Source: Ruminiclostridium sp. (GTDB lineage: Bacteria > Bacillota > Clostridia > Oscillospirales > Oscillospiraceae). Taken from it: a stretch of 6,719 nt of DNA. Made by a program: the position numbers and the translations under genes. Shown piece by piece: positions 4,650-6,719 of the stretch (its first letter is position 1; each line of letters opens with the position of its first letter). The stretch spans positions 1-6,719 of the forward strand of contig JAFZEB010000171.1 in assembly GCA_017560855.1 (NCBI GenBank), read 5' to 3'. The notes beneath the pieces are model-generated. The model ran no database searches. It was not told where the DNA came from and saw only the letters and a list, made by a program, of their open reading frames with translations.

Positions 4650-5213
4650 TTACTCGCCCAGGGGCATGACGGTCTTGCCGTACTCAGCATTCAGGAGCTG
4701 GCCCATGGATGCGTAGATGGCGGACAGGCCGCAGAAGATACCTTCCACACCGGCGATGGTGGTGATCATGTGGTTGCCGGTGAAGTCGCCGGCAGCCAGC
4801 AGGAAGAACAGGATGGTCAGGGAGCCGAAGACCACCTGGGTTGCCTTGTTGTGCTTCAGGGTTCCGATGAACATGAACAGGGTGAACACGCCCCACAGCA
4901 GCAGGTACCAGCCCATAGCCACGTGGTCAGCGGATTCGATGCCCTCGAAGGGGTTGGCCCAGATGATGACCAGGGACCACCAGAACAGGCCGTAAGCGGT
5001 GAATGCGGTGCCGCCGAAGGTGTTGCCCTGGCAGAGCTCGCGGATACCGGCGATGATCTGTGCCAGGCCGCCCAGTGCGATACCCATGGCGACGATCATG
5101 ATGGACAGGGGGATCAGGCCGGCGTTATGCAGGTTCAGCAGGACGGTGGTCATGCCGAAGCCCAGCAGGCCCAGAGGGCCGGGATTGGCCATAGCAGTTG
5201 CGTTGTGAGACAT
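4650..5213 (-). CDS. satP: Acetate/succinate transporter of the SatP (GPR1/FUN34/YaaH) family
   Basis: A 187-residue protein, almost the same length as E. coli SatP/YaaH (188), with six likely membrane segments. The family signature NPGPLGL is at residues 10-16, and the second conserved block FGGTAFTAYGLFWWSL is at 66-81. SatP proteins form membrane channels or proton symporters for acetate and succinate. In a fermentative gut bacterium it may handle acetate release or uptake; the direction cannot be read from sequence. The frame stays open far upstream (to 5396), but those codons cross a consensus promoter. The ATG at 5213, with GGAGG ten bases upstream and the conserved NPGPLGL just inside, is therefore the proper start. 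It is transcribed alone, from its own promoter to its own terminator, and is divergent from the EamA transporter gene. Confidence 0.94.
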   Translation of the reverse strand: MSHNATAMANPGPLGLLGFGMTTVLLNLHNAGLIPLSIMIVAMGIALGGLAQIIAGIRELCQGNTFGGTAFTAYGLFWWSLVIIWANPFEGIESADHVAMGWYLLLWGVFTLFMFIGTLKHNKATQVVFGSLTILFFLLAAGDFTGNHMITTIAGVEGIFCGLSAIYASMGQLLNAEYGKTVMPLGE

Positions 5214-5242
5214 CTCTATCTTTCCTCCAAATATATAAAATG

Positions 5243-5291
5243 GGCCGTGGTACATTGGAAGCCACGGTCCGTGTTCGTCCCAAAGGCGAAC
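5243..5291 (-). promoter_or_regulatory. Structured 5' leader of satP
   Basis: The leader is about 78 bases and carries two hairpins on the minus strand. The first pairs GTTCG (5291-5287) with CGAAC (5277-5273) at the very start of the RNA. The second pairs the arm at 5270-5262 (core CCGTGG) with 5250-5243 (core CCACGG). The ribosome binding site (5228-5224) lies outside both stems. The first may protect the RNA 5' end. I recognise no known riboswitch. Confidence 0.45.
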
Positions 5292-5297
5292 ATTTTT

Positions 5298-5326
5298 ATT
5301 ATAGAGATACTTCCCTTTCTTTGCAA
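5298..5326 (-). promoter_or_regulatory. Promoter of satP
   Basis: On the minus strand TTGCAA (5326-5321), a spacer of exactly 17 bases, and a perfect TATAAT (5303-5298). This is the best promoter match in the window, so high expression is likely. Transcription would start near 5291. Confidence 0.85.
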
Positions 5327-5358
5327 GCATTTCTTGGGGGAATTTTGCGTTTTTTGTC

Positions 5359-5387
5359 TTTTCTTTGGGGAAGAAGGGGAGTATAAT
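5359..5387 (+). promoter_or_regulatory. Likely promoter of the EamA transporter gene
   Basis: A perfect -10 box TATAAT at 5382-5387. At 17 bases upstream the sequence is TTTTCT (5359-5364), a weak -35, so an activator may be needed. Transcription would start near 5394. Confidence 0.55.
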
Positions 5388-5391
5388 AAAG

Positions 5392-5420
5392 CTCACGTTT
5401 CAATAAATGGAAAATGTGAG
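5392..5420 (+). promoter_or_regulatory. Leader hairpin next to the ribosome binding site of the EamA gene
   Basis: CTCACGTTT (5392-5400) can pair with AAATGTGAG (5412-5420): nine pairs including one G-T, with an 11-base loop. The right arm overlaps the start of the ribosome binding site GAGGTG (5418-5423). Since transcription should begin near 5394, this could be either a DNA operator or an RNA hairpin that limits translation. Confidence 0.4.
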
Positions 5421-5428
5421 GTGTTCCT

Positions 5429-6301
5429 GTGAAAAAAGCATATCTCATGGCGGCGGTGACCGTCTTCTTCTGGGGTACCTCTGCTCCGGTCTGCAAGGTC
5501 CTGCTGAACGACCTGACCAATATGGAGGTCCTCTTCTTTGCCTCGGTCTTTGCCTCCCTGTCTCTTCTGACGATCATTCTGAAACGGGGACAGATCAAGG
5601 AGTTGACGGCCTACACTCCCAAAGAGTTTGGGTATATGTGTCTGCTGGGCTTCACCGGCTACTTCCTCTACTCGGCCTTTTACTACCAGGGGGTCAACTT
5701 CCTGGATGCCCAGATTGCCTGTATCGTCAATTACCTCTGGCCTATCCTTACGGTTTGCTTTGCCTGCATCATATTAAAGGAGAAGTTTTCCGGGGCCAAG
5801 TTTGCCGCCCTCCTGCTGTCCTTTGCCGGTGTCATCGTGGTGATGCTCCACCCGGGCCAGACCTTTGGGGGCGGACAGATGAAGGGGTATCTGTACTGCA
5901 TAGCTGCTGCCGCTCTGTACGGCCTCTTCTGCAACCTGAACAAGAAGCAGGGGGGCAACCAGCTCATCCATATGTTCTGGTACCACACTCTCAGCGCCAT
6001 CTGTTCTCTGGTTTGCGCTCTGTGGGCCGGTGGTCTGCCCCAGGTCACCGGGGGACAGGTCCTGGGCTTTTTGTGGCTGGGTGTCTTTATCAATGCCATT
6101 GGTTACCTGCTGTGGGCCCTGGCCCTTCAGGACAGCAGTGCTGCTGCGATCTCCAATTTTGCCTATGGCACCCCGGCCATTGCCATGATCCTCTCCTGTG
6201 TTTTCCTGGGGGAGCCTATGTACTTTACTTCGGTCATCGGCCTGGCCCTCATCCTCATCGGCTTTTTCCTGCAGATGTATCTCACCAAACGAAATCCCTG
6301 A
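5429..6301 (+). CDS. EamA-type drug/metabolite transporter (DMT superfamily)
   Basis: A 290-residue protein with about ten membrane segments in two EamA repeats, the standard size for the family. The first repeat covers about residues 5-140 and ends with LKEKFSGAKFAALLLSFAGV. The second covers about 152-285 and ends with LGEPMYFTSVIGLALILIGF. Both endings are the conserved glutamate-plus-helix pattern of EamA domains. The N-terminal FFWGTSAPVCK also fits (family WGS/T near the start). Such carriers export amino acids or other small metabolites, or sometimes take them up; the substrate is not predictable here. The start is GTG at 5429 with GAGGTG five bases upstream. It is transcribed alone, divergent from satP and convergent with a LysR-type gene. 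Residues and length appear intact. Confidence 0.93.
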   Translation: MKKAYLMAAVTVFFWGTSAPVCKVLLNDLTNMEVLFFASVFASLSLLTIILKRGQIKELTAYTPKEFGYMCLLGFTGYFLYSAFYYQGVNFLDAQIACIVNYLWPILTVCFACIILKEKFSGAKFAALLLSFAGVIVVMLHPGQTFGGGQMKGYLYCIAAAALYGLFCNLNKKQGGNQLIHMFWYHTLSAICSLVCALWAGGLPQVTGGQVLGFLWLGVFINAIGYLLWALALQDSSAAAISNFAYGTPAIAMILSCVFLGEPMYFTSVIGLALILIGFFLQMYLTKRNP

Positions 6302-6304
6302 CGA

Positions 6305-6333
6305 AAAACGCACAGCCGAAGGCTGTGCGTTTT
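6305..6333. terminator. Bidirectional terminator between the EamA and LysR genes
   Basis: A perfect 13-bp stem, AAAACGCACAGCC (6305-6317) with GGCTGTGCGTTTT (6321-6333), and a GAA loop. It starts four bases after the EamA stop codon. The T run is present on both strands, and the LysR stop codon (6335-6337) lies just beyond it. Confidence 0.92.
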
Positions 6334-6334
6334 C

Positions 6335-6718
6335 TCATTCCGTACGATTGGGGAACATATGGCAGAGGAATTGGTCCAGGGCGGGGTTTTCGTCCTCCTT
6401 CCGCCAGACGGCGATGATCTCTTCCACCTCGCCTTCCCCCACCAGAGGGACGAAAACCAGGTTATCCCCCTCCTGCCGTTTGTTGGCACAGTAGGCAGGG
6501 AGGATGGAAATCCCCATCTCGGCCTCTACCATCATGGTGACGCTCTCCATGTCGCTGGACCGCAGAATGATGTTCGGCTGATAGCCTGCGGCCTGATAGA
6601 GCTGGATGTAGTGGGCATCTCCCAGGGAGTCCCCGTCGCTGGAGGGGGACATGAAAAAGAGCTTTTCCCCCTTCAGATCGGCACGGGTGAGAGAGGTTCG
6701 CCGGGCGTAGGGGTGCCC
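6335..6718 (-). CDS. LysR-type transcriptional regulator, C-terminal effector-binding part (5' partial)
   Basis: The frame is open to the window edge and gives about 127 residues. It begins GHPYARRTSLTRADLKGEKL, the typical mid-domain stretch of a LysR substrate-binding domain. It continues with ESVTMMVEAEMGISILPAYC, equivalent to the conserved (V)xxGxGIxxLP segment that lines the ligand cleft, and ends about 50 residues later as LysR proteins do. The N-terminal winged helix-turn-helix lies outside the window. LysR regulators bind DNA as tetramers and change promoter contacts when a small molecule binds. The gene is convergent with the EamA transporter and shares its terminator. Because LysR genes usually face their target divergently, the target is more likely beyond the window. 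Confidence 0.9.
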   Translation of the reverse strand, partial: GHPYARRTSLTRADLKGEKLFFMSPSSDGDSLGDAHYIQLYQAAGYQPNIILRSSDMESVTMMVEAEMGISILPAYCANKRQEGDNLVFVPLVGEGEVEEIIAVWRKEDENPALDQFLCHMFPNRTE

Positions 6719-6719
6719 C

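Noticed and set aside
4770..5432. A 220-codon plus-strand open frame across satP
   Set aside because: Antisense shadow of satP. The product is low-complexity Q/G/D/H-rich, and it runs through two promoters.
5774..6313. A 179-codon minus-strand open frame across the EamA gene
   Set aside because: Antisense shadow with no ribosome binding site and a low-complexity composition.
5407..6417. A 336-codon plus-strand open frame overlapping the EamA gene in another frame
   Set aside because: The EamA frame gives a proper ten-segment transporter. This one gives a C/G/P-rich product without family features and runs through the terminator into the LysR gene.

Overview
The window looks like chromosomal DNA from a Gram-positive, moderately GC-rich Clostridia member, most likely an Oscillospiraceae-type gut anaerobe (Flavonifractor/Intestinimonas-like; the genus is a guess). 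This rests on four things: a PolC-type replicative polymerase, strong AGGAGG ribosome binding sites, sigma-A-like promoters, and GC-rich genes separated by AT-rich control regions. Everything here is read by eye; no database search was run.

Layout: (1) 2-655, the C-terminal end of polC, finishing in a clamp-binding tail. (2) 657-696, a hairpin terminator shared with the convergent MATE-family efflux gene (695-2032, minus). (3) 2033-2181, a divergent control region with a palindrome between the MATE promoter and the promoter of an XRE-type regulator carrying four membrane segments (2182-2853, plus). (4) 2859-2881, a shared terminator, then a minus-strand three-gene operon read from about 4175 down to 2888. 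It encodes a ribbon-helix-helix regulator, a membrane-anchored beta-domain protein and a small secreted beta-rich protein. This is the least described unit in the window. (5) 4230-4563, a tRNA-Pro(GGG) gene on the minus strand with its own promoter and terminator. Downstream of it lies a second partial copy of the tRNA 3' end plus terminator. The roughly 100 bases between the two copies are rich in hairpins and include an inverted copy of part of the tRNA. (6) 4606-5213, a SatP/YaaH-type acetate-succinate transporter (minus) with a consensus promoter and a structured leader. (7) 5359-6333, a divergent EamA-type transporter (plus) with a leader hairpin near its ribosome binding site and a shared terminator. 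(8) 6335-6718, the C-terminal ligand-binding part of a LysR-type regulator (minus), cut by the window end.

The genes do not form one pathway. Local pairings do make sense: the XRE membrane regulator probably controls itself and the divergent MATE pump, and the ribbon-helix-helix protein probably controls its own operon. The LysR gene is convergent with the EamA gene, so its target probably lies beyond the window. The two signals most worth following are the uncharacterised three-gene surface operon and the duplicated tRNA end with its structured insert.
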